From: Aphidius gifuensis | Taxonomy: Eukaryota; Arthropoda; Insecta; Hymenoptera; Braconidae | Direction of reading: 5' to 3' | DNA: 64,000 bases | Assembly: GCF_014905175.1 (NCBI RefSeq) | Contig: NC_057788.1 | Span: 6,944,001-7,008,000, forward strand | Notes under the pieces: model-generated | Database searches by the model: none | Told to the model about the DNA's origin: nothing | The model's input: only the letters and a program-made list of their open reading frames with translations | Shown here: positions 27,901-39,500 of the stretch, piece by piece | Layout: each line of letters opens with the position of its first letter | Position numbering within the stretch: the stretch's first letter is position 1 | Translations under genes and position numbers: made by a program

Positions 27901-30900
27901 ACTTGATATAATATTAATGGTATTTTTCATTAAACATGTGTAGTAGATAGTTTTTATTTTCTTTTTTTCCTTGCATCATGTCGAAATGCAATCAATTTTT
28001 TTTTTTTTTTTTATTTTCTTTTTATTTCCGAGCATCATTGGCAATTCGTATTTGGTGATTTAAAACATCCAATATCGAGAGACTCATCTATCTGGCTTTC
28101 AAGGCAATATCAAACATCGAGATGGGATAAATAATTCAGAGGTAAAGTTCAAGAGACTTTATGTACGATAATAAAATAAAAAAAAAAATAAATAAATATG
28201 TGCATATATACAGAAACAGATATTGCATTTGTTTGTTTTTTTTTTTTTTTTTTGTTATTCAAGATCTTAGACACACAGACATATAACAATTTGTTATGGG
28301 ACATCAAGTATAAAATATATACATGGTTTTAAATTTTTTTACTTACCAAGTACTCTTTCTTGTGCATCCAAAGCAGCAGACAAAAGTGCACACGCATTAT
28401 CAGGACTAAGTGTTGCTGAAACATGCTCTTCACAACTACGCCATAGTTCTTCTACTCCTAATTCTTGTGCAAGTGCAAGCATTTCAAAAATTCCACTGTC
28501 TTGAAGCATGATCTGAATAATAATAAAAGTATGTTAAATTATATTATTATGTGCATTACTAGAAATTTTAGATAGAACATACATACTATTATTTTTCATG
28601 ATAAAATTCACTCAACTATTATTATTTTTTTTCTTTCTTTTTTTTTATAATAATTTTATAATGGGTTATTAAAATTTAATGCTTACCTTTCCAGTATAAA
28701 CATAGTGCATAAATTGACGAAATATTTCTGCATGTGCATGTGGCATTCTAACTGGAGTTAAATTTCCTGGTGTACCAAGTCGTTTTGGTACAGTAAAATT
28801 TTTACATCTGGAAAAGTAAGAAAATTCAATTGAGATATTTATGATTTTTGATGGTAAATAATTTTTAAAAATAGTAGATTAACTTGAATAATGAATTTAC
28901 AAAATAAAATAATTGTTATTATGTAGAAATATATTTTTTTAATATATCGTAAGAAGACTTTTAGAAATTTTTGAAATCGATTAACGTCACCAAGATAGCA
29001 GTGAATGCTGGTGATCAATTGAAGGGGATTTTTTTTTCTATTTATTTCACAAGGGGATGAAAAATCTTGGGTGAAAATGAAAGGAAAAAAATCGTAGGAT
29101 TTTTTGATGCTTAGAAAAGCATATGTGAGAATGAAATAAAAAAAAAAAATAGATCTATTGATGTCAGAAGGCAGTCAATATGTAAAAGGAGGTATAACGC
29201 ATATAAAAAAAAAATTTGTCAAAGATCTGATGTGGAGAACGACTATAAATGAAACTCAGTATTGCACATGCTTTGATGTCGTTGAAAATGAGTTTCATTT
29301 CAACATTTTTTTCTCATTTTCAGCTTAACTCTGTATCAAAACTTTTTTACGTATTCAAATTTAGCAATACTTGCATGTAAATTGATAATTGTTACAAAAA
29401 AAATAATAAATAAAATACTGAATTATATACATCCTGACTTTAGATTTTTTTTTTTTTTTTTTGAATTTCCTTTGATATAATTTAAAAAGTCATAAATTTA
29501 AACTTTTAAAATGACAAAACTAAAAAAATTATGCTGCAAATATAAATACTATAAAATTGCAACTTTTAATGAAATAATTTATAACGTTTGAAGTTTTTTT
29601 TAAAATAAATATAAAAACTTTATGTAAAAAAATAAAATTAGTTTTTAAAAAGTTGTAATTAAAAATTAATTCATCTAGGTGCAAAAGTTGAAATAACATG
29701 TTGTAAATTTTCTTATTTTTGTCGCATATAATAAAAAATAAAAAATCAGTAGCTTGAAAAAATTCTTGTTCACAAGCGTAAAAATTCAATGAAGTCCATG
29801 GTCCTTATGCTAAAGTATAAAAAAATTCAATAGCCACGTTATCGTATTTTCGCATGACCAATCTTTTCCAACAACCAAGGTAGTAGTTGTTCTTTTCTCC
29901 CAAGAAAACATGCTTAACAAAAAAATGAAAAAAAAAAATTGAATAAAAAATTCCGTTAAAATATTTTCCGTATACATGTTTTCGATCAATTTTCAATAGT
30001 TATCTTCCACCAGACACTTCAGTTAACACGCCAAAAAAAAAAAGCAAATACATAATAAATTATTCTTTTTTGTTTTTTGCATTTTTCAATGCACATTATA
30101 TATTTTCTTGATGACAATGAAACCACTTTTGATAACGATTGTAGGTCAATATTATTTTTAATGACACCCTTGTCAAAAATAAAAATGAAAATACACTGCA
30201 TATAAAAAAGCCATAATATTATGCGGTGTGTTGAACGAAAAAAAATTAATAAAATCATATAATGAATTTCGAAAATATAAAAAAAAAGAAAAATCCTCGT
30301 AGTTGATATGGAACAATTCGTTTTTCTCTAATCACGAGGGTTGATGAAGAAGTTGTTGAATGTGCGGTTGGAGAATCAAAGGAAATCAAAATTCTACGAG
30401 TGACGAAACCAAAGAATAGGCTACCGTGCTTGAAAGAATAGAAAGAAGAAAAAAAAAAAAAATGAAAAATAAAAATTTACACGTGTGAAATGAACTTACG
30501 AGGAAAAAAAAAGAATGGAAAAAAAAAAAAGAAGAAATTTCAATGACAGGGGTAGGTTAGATAAGGGCTGGGGTTCACCAAGCGGGAAAGGTGGTCGGCT
30601 CTGTGGCAAGGGTTCAATGTCGCCTCAGGGCACTGCTGCTAACGACCAAGCACGCGATTATATATCCGCCAAAGTACTGCAGCTACCAAGAGGAAAAAGA
30701 GTGATGGAGAGAAATAGACCAAGAGAGAAATAGCAAGAGAGGGTGTTACAGAATGATAGCTTCATTTTTTTTTAAATATATGAACGCGAAAAAAACCACG
30801 TAAAAGATTTTCCTAAAAAAAAAATTTTCAAGCTTTTATCTGTACGAGACCAGTATCATTGTCATCATCAAATAAATTTACTTTTTTTTTAGATTTAAAC

Positions 30901-32462
30901 TATATATCCACGTAAGCCAACATTAATAGACCAAGCCCAATTCAAATTGTCAAAATAATAGCTTTAGAAAAAGATTGATTGCAACTTTAAATTTCGATAC
31001 TAATACTTGTGGTATTTTTTAAATTAGAAATATATTTTAATTAAAATTAAAAAATCAATATTGTTTTTTTTTTGTTTTGTAAAATAATTGTATAAATAGG
31101 TAATTTAAAAATATTTAGAAATTTTGTTCGATTTTATGTAAATGAAAAGATTCATTTATGAAGAAAGTGTGTTCTTCCATCTCATTAAAAACTTTTCAAG
31201 TATGACAATGCCAACAATCAAGCACGATAATAATTTATCTCCTTGAAAATATTTTCAAGATGAATATTAATTAAGTATATATTTATAACAGAATAATATA
31301 TTGATTAAAGAAAATATTATAATTAGTCGACAAAATTAACTAGATTTTCCATTTATGCCTGAAAAGCAAGAGCTATTTTCAGATCTTGTTGAAAGGTTTT
31401 GACACGATTTTGATGATGACAAGAGTCTTGAAAACTAATTGCAGAATCAATTGAAAAATAAATATATATATATTTTCTCAATTTAAATAATAGTATATAT
31501 ATATTGACAATCAAAGTGAATCATGGTTACCATCGACAAATCAAAATGAGCTTTGAATTTGTATTTGGTAAGTGATTCCTTTGTCTGTCAGTATATTTTA
31601 TACATGTTATACTCAATACCCAACTCAATACGACAACTTTGAGAGTCTCGAAAATTCAAGTTGTTGTCTGCAATTGACACGTCTGTTTATGAAATGACAA
31701 AAAAAAAAAAAGCTCTCAACAAAAATATCAAGAAAATTATTCTTCATAATTATTTGAAATAAAAATTATTAACAATACCACAAAAATAAATTGAACAATG
31801 TAAACATTTCTCTAGTAAAATATAAAAGAAAAAAAAAAAAATCCATTAAAAATCAATTAGGTAAAAATTATTTTAATAATAAATTAAATATTTTCGTTGA
31901 GCAAATAATTTATTCACGCATCTGAGACATTTTCACAATAATATTATTATTTTTTTTCAATCTCAAGGGACTTTTCTTGAGCCACGTGTTTCTAGTCATA
32001 ATTTTTTTTCATCCCTATCCAATAATAATAGAGTGTAAATAATAATAAAAATAATTTTGCATCAGTGATAATAACGATAACTCATTAATCAGTTTTCCCT
32101 TGTGTAAAACCGCAAGATTTTATCATTGCACATAAAAAGTTTATCTGATGACTATTGGAAAAGTTTTTTTGTCACATTGAGATGGAAAAAAAAAAAAAAA
32201 ATTCATGTAGGTTGGCAAATAAAATTGAGATAAAGAAGAAGGAAAAAAAAAAATACAAGACTGACCTGACTTGGAGTATTATTCGGTGACCATAAACGGG
32301 TGTTTCTTCTCTTCCAAGAAGAAAAAGTATATCTGCTGAATCTTTATCTTCTGATAGTCTTGCCAAATCCTCAAGAAGTCTTGGAACACCAGCTAAACCA
32401 ACTTCACCCGATGAACCAGCTGCTCCATTATTTGAACCTCCACCAATAACTCGATTTGCCAT
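24939..32462 (-). CDS. BTB-BACK-TLDc domain protein, nine coding exons
   Basis: Exons in transcript order: 32266-32462, 28687-28807, 28347-28512, 26166-26359, 25912-26081, 25664-25846, 25504-25582, 25250-25428, 24939-25167. They total 1518 nt, or 505 aa, and every junction is GT-AG with matching phase. The N-terminus is Gly/Ser-rich. A BTB/POZ fold follows (about 43-140: DSADILFLLGREE, VYGHRIIL, FRQFMHYVYTGK). Next is a BACK region (about 145-245: CYSFIGDNA, FCNLPKDALVKLI, VWRAVLNWAK). A TLDc domain closes the protein (about 300-485: LLNQWYGSSKQNWRLIYRAS, GPRGEVCGGFSD, FGAGADLMISN, DYEVFTL). Known: BTB-BACK proteins often act as Cullin-3 substrate adaptors, and TLDc proteins include oxidation-resistance factors and V-ATPase regulators. 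A ubiquitin-adaptor role touching V-ATPase or stress response is inference. I know no symbol for this architecture. Its intron 3 contains the SmE gene. Confidence 0.92.
26748..26753 (-). terminator. SmE polyadenylation signal
   Basis: On the minus strand AATAAA occurs 34 nt downstream of the SmE stop codon, the usual spacing for a short 3' UTR. It lies inside the host gene's intron 3, so it would also truncate host transcripts unless suppressed. Confidence 0.55.
26787..27071 (-). CDS. SNRPE: Small nuclear ribonucleoprotein E (SmE), intronless
   Basis: The 94-aa frame begins MSYKGPQKVQKVMVQPINLI and carries both Sm motifs. Sm1 spans about 28-65, with RSRVQVWLFENINLRIEG and then the core GFDEYMNLVLDEAEE. 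Sm2 spans about 73-87, with LGRIMLKGDNITLI. Length and sequence match the usual SmE protein (about 92 aa) almost throughout, with a short PGGN tail. Known role: SmE is one of seven Sm proteins forming the ring on U1, U2, U4 and U5 snRNAs. The gene has no intron and lies entirely within intron 3 of the BTB-BACK-TLDc gene, on the same strand, between the host exons at 28347-28512 and 26166-26359. The frame is intact with no sign of decay. No poly(A) tail or target-site duplication marks it as a recent retrocopy. Confidence 0.97.
   Translation of the reverse strand: MSYKGPQKVQKVMVQPINLIFRYLQNRSRVQVWLFENINLRIEGHIVGFDEYMNLVLDEAEEYHMKTKTRKQLGRIMLKGDNITLIQNTNPGGN
27072..27290 (-). promoter_or_regulatory. 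Likely SmE promoter with a YY1/Pho-type site
   Basis: Upstream of the SmE start the AT-rich sequence is broken by CG-bearing motifs. On the plus strand, aaatatggcggc (27183-27194) matches the extended YY1/Pleiohomeotic site AAnATGGCGGC. It lies about 112 bp upstream of the ATG at 27071. The cluster cgccggcaacgc is at about 27139-27150. YY1-type sites near the TSS are common in housekeeping genes of the translation and RNA machinery. An own promoter would let SmE be transcribed independently of its host. Confidence 0.45.
28808..32265 (-). other. Intron 1 of the BTB-BACK-TLDc gene, with one GC-rich island
   Basis: This 3.5-kb intron splits the BTB domain after HRIILQV. Most of it is AT-rich low-complexity sequence. 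The exception is 30540-30740, the most G-rich stretch of the intron on the plus strand (gtaggttagataagggctgg and onward). It also contains a plus-strand ORF of 72 codons, Gly/Arg/Lys-rich, with no recognised domain. An intronic enhancer or alternative promoter is the likeliest reading. Confidence 0.6.
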
Positions 32463-33321
32463 ATCAAATTACTCCAAAATTTCCTGATCTTTAAATAACA
32501 ATTATAAAATATTTAAATTATTAAAAAAATTATTTATTTATGATTAAATGTGTAAATAAAAAAAATATAAATAAAAACAATCAATCAATTGACATGGGAG
32601 ATGGATACACTAATATTCTCTAATCGGATTTTCATAGTTGGCTGGGGCAAAATCAGATTAACGACAATAAATCAAGCGAAAAATAAAAATAAAAAAAAAA
32701 TATGCCAATTGACAATTTATCAAATGGTATTTTGTCTATTGTCTCAGTAAATTTTCAACAAAATTTATTGGACCACAATAAGTATGTTAATTTTTGAATT
32801 AAATTTTAAATTGAACTGATAACAATGATAAATTATTTATTCATTTGTACGTAAATCAGATAATTATACAATTAAAAATTTTGTTTTTCACTAATTATCC
32901 AATTTATGTTTTTCAAATGAATCAATAAAAAAAAAAACTAATAAATCAATTTTAATTTATTTTTGTATTTAAAAAAAAACACTATATTACTTTTTGATGA
33001 TTGAAAAAAAATAGCTTTAAATTGGACGTTTTGTTCCACGTGATTAATTGAATGTTAATAATTTTATTTCAACAAAATATGTGTTTGTTTATTTTACAAA
33101 ATCCACGTGCACAGTGTTGTGATTTCAATGCCAATACAACAAGCTCAAATGATTGCCGGTGAAACCAGTTTTTTTTTGTCTCTCTTACTCTATATGAAAC
33201 ACCAACAAACACACCTGTGATATTCACCAATAATATAAATATTTTTTCAAACAAATTAATCAATAAAGTAAATATTAATTATTGTTGATTTTAAATAACA
33301 ATAGTTTATAATTAATTTACC
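32463..33321 (-). other. Probable 5' UTR and leader intron of the BTB-BACK-TLDc gene
   Basis: Upstream of the ATG at 32462 the minus strand reads gatcag|gaaattttgg, an acceptor that would start the exon at 32483. A matching donor, cattaag|gtaaatt, would end an untranslated exon at 33321. The interval between is AT-rich with poly(A)/poly(T) runs and no coding signal. The pairing is inferred from motif quality only. Confidence 0.4.
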
Positions 33322-33560
33322 TTAATGCTGTAATGTATTAGCAAATATTTAACACGAGTTTAAAAATAATTATCAATTTTTCACTTTATTTTGACATATA
33401 AAATAGTATCTGGGTGTGTTTAGCAACTACTAGCACTGCTGAATAACCTGCGGCAAACTCCCGCGAGATACTATTCACAACCACCGTTGCCAAATCCACA
33501 CCAGGTATATTCTTTTGACCGATAGAGTTCCAAAAAGGACGCCTTAAATTTACCTTGTTG
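33322..33560 (-). promoter_or_regulatory. Likely promoter of the BTB-BACK-TLDc gene
   Basis: A GC-richer island, rare in this window, sits just upstream of the candidate leader exon. On the minus strand it contains TCTCGCGGGA (33459-33468), one base from the TCTCGCGAGA promoter palindrome. A perfect 10-bp inverted repeat flanks the core: AATAGTATCT at 33402-33411 and AGATACTATT at 33466-33475. No clear TATA box is seen, as expected for a broadly expressed gene. Confidence 0.4.
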
Positions 33561-36500
33561 TGGCTTTATTTTAACTTCAATGAATCACTTTTATTTTCTT
33601 TATATTATTTAATTTATAAAATAATGAAAAATAAATAAACATTAATACAAAAACTTGATGGAAAACATTGACGTGTAAAATAAATGTGAACAATAAATTG
33701 TGATATTTTGTGGTGATAAGATTAATCAATTTATTTTGTCACTTTTATTCTATCTTATATTTTTTTTTTTGCTAACAGATGATTATTTAATTTTGGTCCA
33801 CAAAATTTTCAATACTTTTTTGAGATCATCATCATCATGGAGATCATTTTTTCTCTGAGGTCCAGCGCTTTCTTCTCTTGCCACAGTGATCAATGCTCCA
33901 AACAAAAATCAATATTTATCTTTGGAAGGTAAAACAGTCTATAGATCGTAAATGATTTTCTCATGATGGAAAAATGATTTCCCGATTTATCAGTAACTGA
34001 ATATAAATTAATGAAATTTTTAACAATTTAAAATACAATTGTTACTAATTGCTGAATATACTCCAATCATAAAATAAATCAAATAGTCACTGTGTGTAAA
34101 TCAGATAGGGATACAAAAACATGTGTATGAAATTTACGTGATTCAATATATAACAATGAAAAGAGTGACAATGTTTTAATAATAATTTCAATCGTACATA
34201 ACAATGTCATCTGATATTTTGACAATTGAATTTATAATGAAGCAAAAACAAATTTTAATTAACAGTCATTGAAATTTAAATAATTAAAAAATTTTTTTTT
34301 TCATTCATTATTTTGGCATTTAAAAAAAAAATTATAATTTTACGTTTTTATTTTAGTGGTTAAATGTCAACTCCAGATTCCAGCTCTACAGAATTTTACA
34401 TCAAGCAGTTTATTATATCTTTTTAAACAAATAAAATTTTCTTGATGATAAAAAAATATATAAAAACATTATTTAAAAAATTTCATGAAATAAAATAAAT
34501 GAGTGTGTATAAAAATTTTACGGTAGAAAGTATATCCTGAAAAGTAATGACATCACTAATGAGAGTAAGAAGGGTAATGATTGAATGCATAAAAAAAAAA
34601 AAATTTATATGATGTAAAAAGTTTTTACGGTATGCTATAAAATAAATGATAAAAATAAATAAATATAGTTTGGAGGAAAATAAATAAACATATAAAGCAA
34701 AAAAAAAAAATAAATGTCGAATCGAATCTGTTCCGTATCGAATGAAATCCATTCACGTGATAATAATAGAGGGCGTTGAAACTACATGTATGGAAACTAT
34801 GTACTTTTTCAGTAAGTGTAGTTGCACAACCCCCCAACCCCTTTATATACTGGTCTTCAGAAAATAAAATATATATCAAATATATATAGTGGAAAAGAAA
34901 AGCTTTAAGCAGAAAAAAAAAGGATGGAAGGAGGTTATAAGTACCAGGGAAATAGAACTCACTTGGGCTTCACTGAGCTTTTCGTGCTTCCTATTCATTG
35001 AAATCTTTTTTTTAAGAAAATTTTTTTCCACTTTTTTTTATTACTCTAATATATATATATTATACCTCATCCATAGGAAATATATAATTCTCGTTTTCGT
35101 AATTCTATTGCCACGAAATTGAAGCGTGAAAATCTTTTATATTTCTGTGTGAAATATGTGAAAGAGATTTTTATATTTATATTTTTCTTTTTCATCGATT
35201 TAAGCTTTCCTTTTTTTTTTTTTTACTCTGTATACAGGATATAATATTATTGTGTATGAGTTTTATTAAATTCATGATATAAATATAATTTAATTTATCA
35301 TGTAAATTATTTAAATTTTATTTAAAAAATTAACGCGTTAAATTAAATTGAAACTTGTTTTTATTTTAAAATTATTATTGTATGCATATTCATGTAAAAT
35401 AATTTGTAATTTGAATTACAAACTAACAACCCAATTAACTGTGATGACAAAATGAATTTTCTATAAAATTTTAACAATTCAACTTTGGCAAAACCACTAA
35501 CGCTACTTTCATAACGTCACATTCAATTTAAATGGTTAGACAGGTTGGCAAAAAGGATCTGATGCTGAGATAATACAAAATGAAAAAAAAAAAATGACAA
35601 TAAACGTCATGTTAAAATTAAAAAAATAATTAACAAATTGATGAACACAAATTAATGTAAAATAATGTTGATTTTATTTAATTATTTAAAATTATTTTTA
35701 TGCAAGTTTTAAAATTATTATCAACAAGCAAATTTTGTTTTTTTATTTAGCAATATTATCATTATTAATGTATGATAATTAATCATCGATATTAAATTGC
35801 AGTGCAATAATTTTATCCAATATAATTTCAGTTGCAAATATGTCTCATGGGATTATTGCTATTTTTTTTTTCATGATTTTTTGTCTGCACCCTTTTCACT
35901 GCACCCTATACCTCATTATCTATATATATATTTAAATTGTGTATCTGTATTCGCATGAGCTTTAAATCGAAAGTGACATTATAATGGAAGTATGCACATT
36001 AGTGGTTTTATACTATAAAATGTGTATATACAAATAGACGATGGTTTTACGTAAATTATCCGCAAAAAAAAATTTATATAAACTGTCAACAGCTCTTGGA
36101 AAATTTTGTTGTAAAATATATATAATTATTATGTTATTGTGAAGATTGCGGTCTCGGTGTAATATTAATTTTGAAAGCTTGTCAGATGATAATGATGATA
36201 ATGACTATAATAACGGAACAAGTGACAATGTGGTTTTAATATTTTTTTATCCAACTTGCAAATTTATTTAAAACTGTTGAATAATATTTTGATTTTTTTT
36301 ATTTTTATAAATAATATTTTTCTTTTTTTAAATAAACACTTAAAATTATATAATTAAAAATTTCTTTTTTAAAATAAATTGGAGAATACGATTGTCCTAT
36401 TGGGTAGTAATTATTAATTGCATATTTTAATAGACATAAAAAATTATAAAATAAATTATTTTAAAATAAAATCTCGGTGAATAAATTTGTCAATAAATTT

Positions 36501-39500
36501 ATATATATTTTTTTTTAAATTTAAGCTTGGAATTAATTTAAAAAATTACCAAGTACTCTTTTGAAATATTTACAACAATTATCATTATTAAAATTGATTT
36601 AGACAATATATATAAATTGAGAATGAAAATAAAAAATTTACGATGGAATCGTGTGAAAGAAGCCACACCACACACATCACCCCATAATGGTTGCATTTAT
36701 ATGTTTGGGAGGTTCCATTAGGGGAGTTTGCAAAAAGAGCACTTGAACAACATTCGATTGAGTATGTCCACAAAAGAAACAACAATTTCATCGTTGCCCT
36801 TGTTACATTTTTTGACGCGTTCATATTCATTTACTCCTCCCCTCAACTTTCAACAGCATAAAATTTCTTCATCAAATGTCTGCCCCGATATATAATAGTT
36901 TATAACACTATACACAACGGGTGGTATCTTCCTTTCTCACTTTTGTAACGGACGTGAATGTTACACTTATGATGACATTTTCAAGTATCGTTTCAAGGAC
37001 TTTTTCATGTAAGAACAGGAAATTAAAAAAATGACATTGCCATTTCTTTTTTTTTAATTTTTTTTTTCATATATACTTTTAAAAATAAATCATAAAAAAT
37101 AATACTAAAAATTTGCTTTTGATTTTAATTAAAATTTACCTTAATTTTTAATTTAAGCTTGCAAAAAAATGATTAAAGAATTAAATAATTAAAAGAAAAA
37201 AAAAAAGCTTAAACACATATGAACGTGTCAAAGTATTTTCTTTTAATATTATTAACCCTTTTAACCCTTTTTGATAATTTTTTTGCAAAGCTCATGCTCA
37301 TGTAAATTTATATATGTGTATGAAAAGTAAAAAATCTTTAGAACATTTATAGAAATATAAAAATGAGGTAAAAACAAAAGTTCACACGAAAAAGATTTGA
37401 AAAGATCAGTCATAGTATATGTGAGCCAAGTTGGTCTTATATATTCCACGTAAAGACGAAGAAAATTCACGTGACTTGGGCAGCAATACTTAAAAGAAAA
37501 GAGCCTCAGAGTGCACACTACACTTGAGTGAATAAAATGGAAAAATAAAAAATTCGAGTATATGATTTCAGCAAAGCTAAAATATATATAAAAAAAAAAA
37601 TATAAATCCATATTTATATATATTTAAATAAATTCTTTTTAAATTTCCTATTAATATAAATATTTTAATTAAAAAAATTTAAATTAATGAGTTTAAATTC
37701 AGGTAAAAAAAAAAAAATTAGTAAATGAATCTTGAAGATTTTTAACAAAAAAAATAGTTTAAACATTTTTAAAAATAATGAAAATATTTCGAAATTAATA
37801 ATGAAAGATTTATCAATATAGCTCTAATAATTTTTGAGTATAAATAATGAAAAGTAGAAAATTATTAGAATATAAAATAAATAAATTCTGACAAGTTTCG
37901 ATTTGATCATACACATGATAGGGATAATACATATGAACATTCATCTACAAAATAGCCACAGGTTCATTGAAGCATAATTATACAGCCTAAGGATACACGA
38001 GGGTATTACGAAAATCTCGAAGGGATATAAGTTTTGGACCAAGGACATCTAGACACGTTTCAATTCATCCATGACGCACTGAATAAATACAAATCTGATG
38101 TACACACAACCCCATATACTATAGTAGTACACTAACACAAAAATAAAATTTATACATGCAGTATATTGCATTACTTTCGCGTCAATATATACCAATAGTT
38201 ACACTTTGTTCATATATAGAAAATTCAGGGTGTGAAACAGAGGCATGAGAAACGTAATCAAACACGGCGTCCCTTTTGCGATTCAACAGCAGTCTTTTGT
38301 ACCATGTCAGTATCGATTTCCGGCATGTCTACTAAATTTTTTTTCTCTCTTTTATTATCTAGATGTACAAAAATATATATAAATAAATAAAAAATATATT
38401 CTATTTTTTATTTATTTTATCAATAACATATAGTACAATTTTTATTTTACTTTCACTATATAAGAACAAGTTGAGTCTGCAAAATCTGTAACGTTGTTTG
38501 AGATAACAAGTTTTTTCATTTGACACCTATATAAAGTGCATTGCTTCAATACACAATTTGCAAAAGTTTTTATTTTTTTTTTTTCTCATTTTATTGAGGT
38601 CACATGATATGTTGATAAACATATATAAATATTTACCACATGTTGAATTTTTTAAAATAAATATATTTATAACTTACAGTGTTTTATAATTTAAAATAAA
38701 TATATTCTGTATTTTATGTTTATGGTTTTATCAAGCTTGATGTTTATATTTCATTCAATAACTATAAAAACTTTTATATAAAATTATTTTAAAAAAATCA
38801 AATTGAATAATAAAAATAGAAATTTGATGAAAAACAAAAGGATAAATAATATAACAATGTGAATTATTTGCGAGTTTAATTAAAAAAAAAAAAAAAAAAA
38901 AACAGATGACTAATTTGATGGAGGAAAAGTTAGGGTGAATATTTAACATTAGGCCTGCTATGATTTTCGCGGTTCAAAACCGCAACATCACAGCTCGATG
39001 ATTATGCGGTATCATGTCCAATTATTTGTCAATCAAACCTGTCCAGTGGAAGACTCGAGTGTCGACAACAGCTAGTCTAAAACCATTGAATCATGTCGGC
39101 CATGATGTGAAGCTTTTTTTTTTAAGGGGAAAGAGTACCTACATCAGCCAATCGTGCATTCATGTTACATAGACAGTCTAGTCCACAAATAAATTTCATA
39201 AATTTACACGTGAATATATCTACAATTTCATTTTACACATATATATATATTTTTTTTAATTATTCATATGTTAATTGTTGAATAGTTAATTACACCTCTA
39301 TGCGGTTCATTATCGTAAAATTGCATATGCAAAAATTTGCATGATTTAAATTATTCAAAATAAATAATTTAATTTTACTGATAACCAAGTCTTTGTTGAG
39401 GTTTTTAATAAACAATTGTATATGGCTTTGAAAATAATTGTTAATGATAGATAAAAAAAGAGGCAAAATATTAAATAAATACAAACGGATATGTTGGAGT

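Noticed and set aside
30590..30640. tRNA B-box-like gggttcaa in the intron island
   Set aside because: No A-box at the right distance and no acceptor or anticodon stem can be drawn.
39040..39090. Resemblance to the miR-7 mature sequence (tggaagact)
   Set aside because: Only nine bases match and the rest of the mature sequence diverges. The seed match alone is not evidence.
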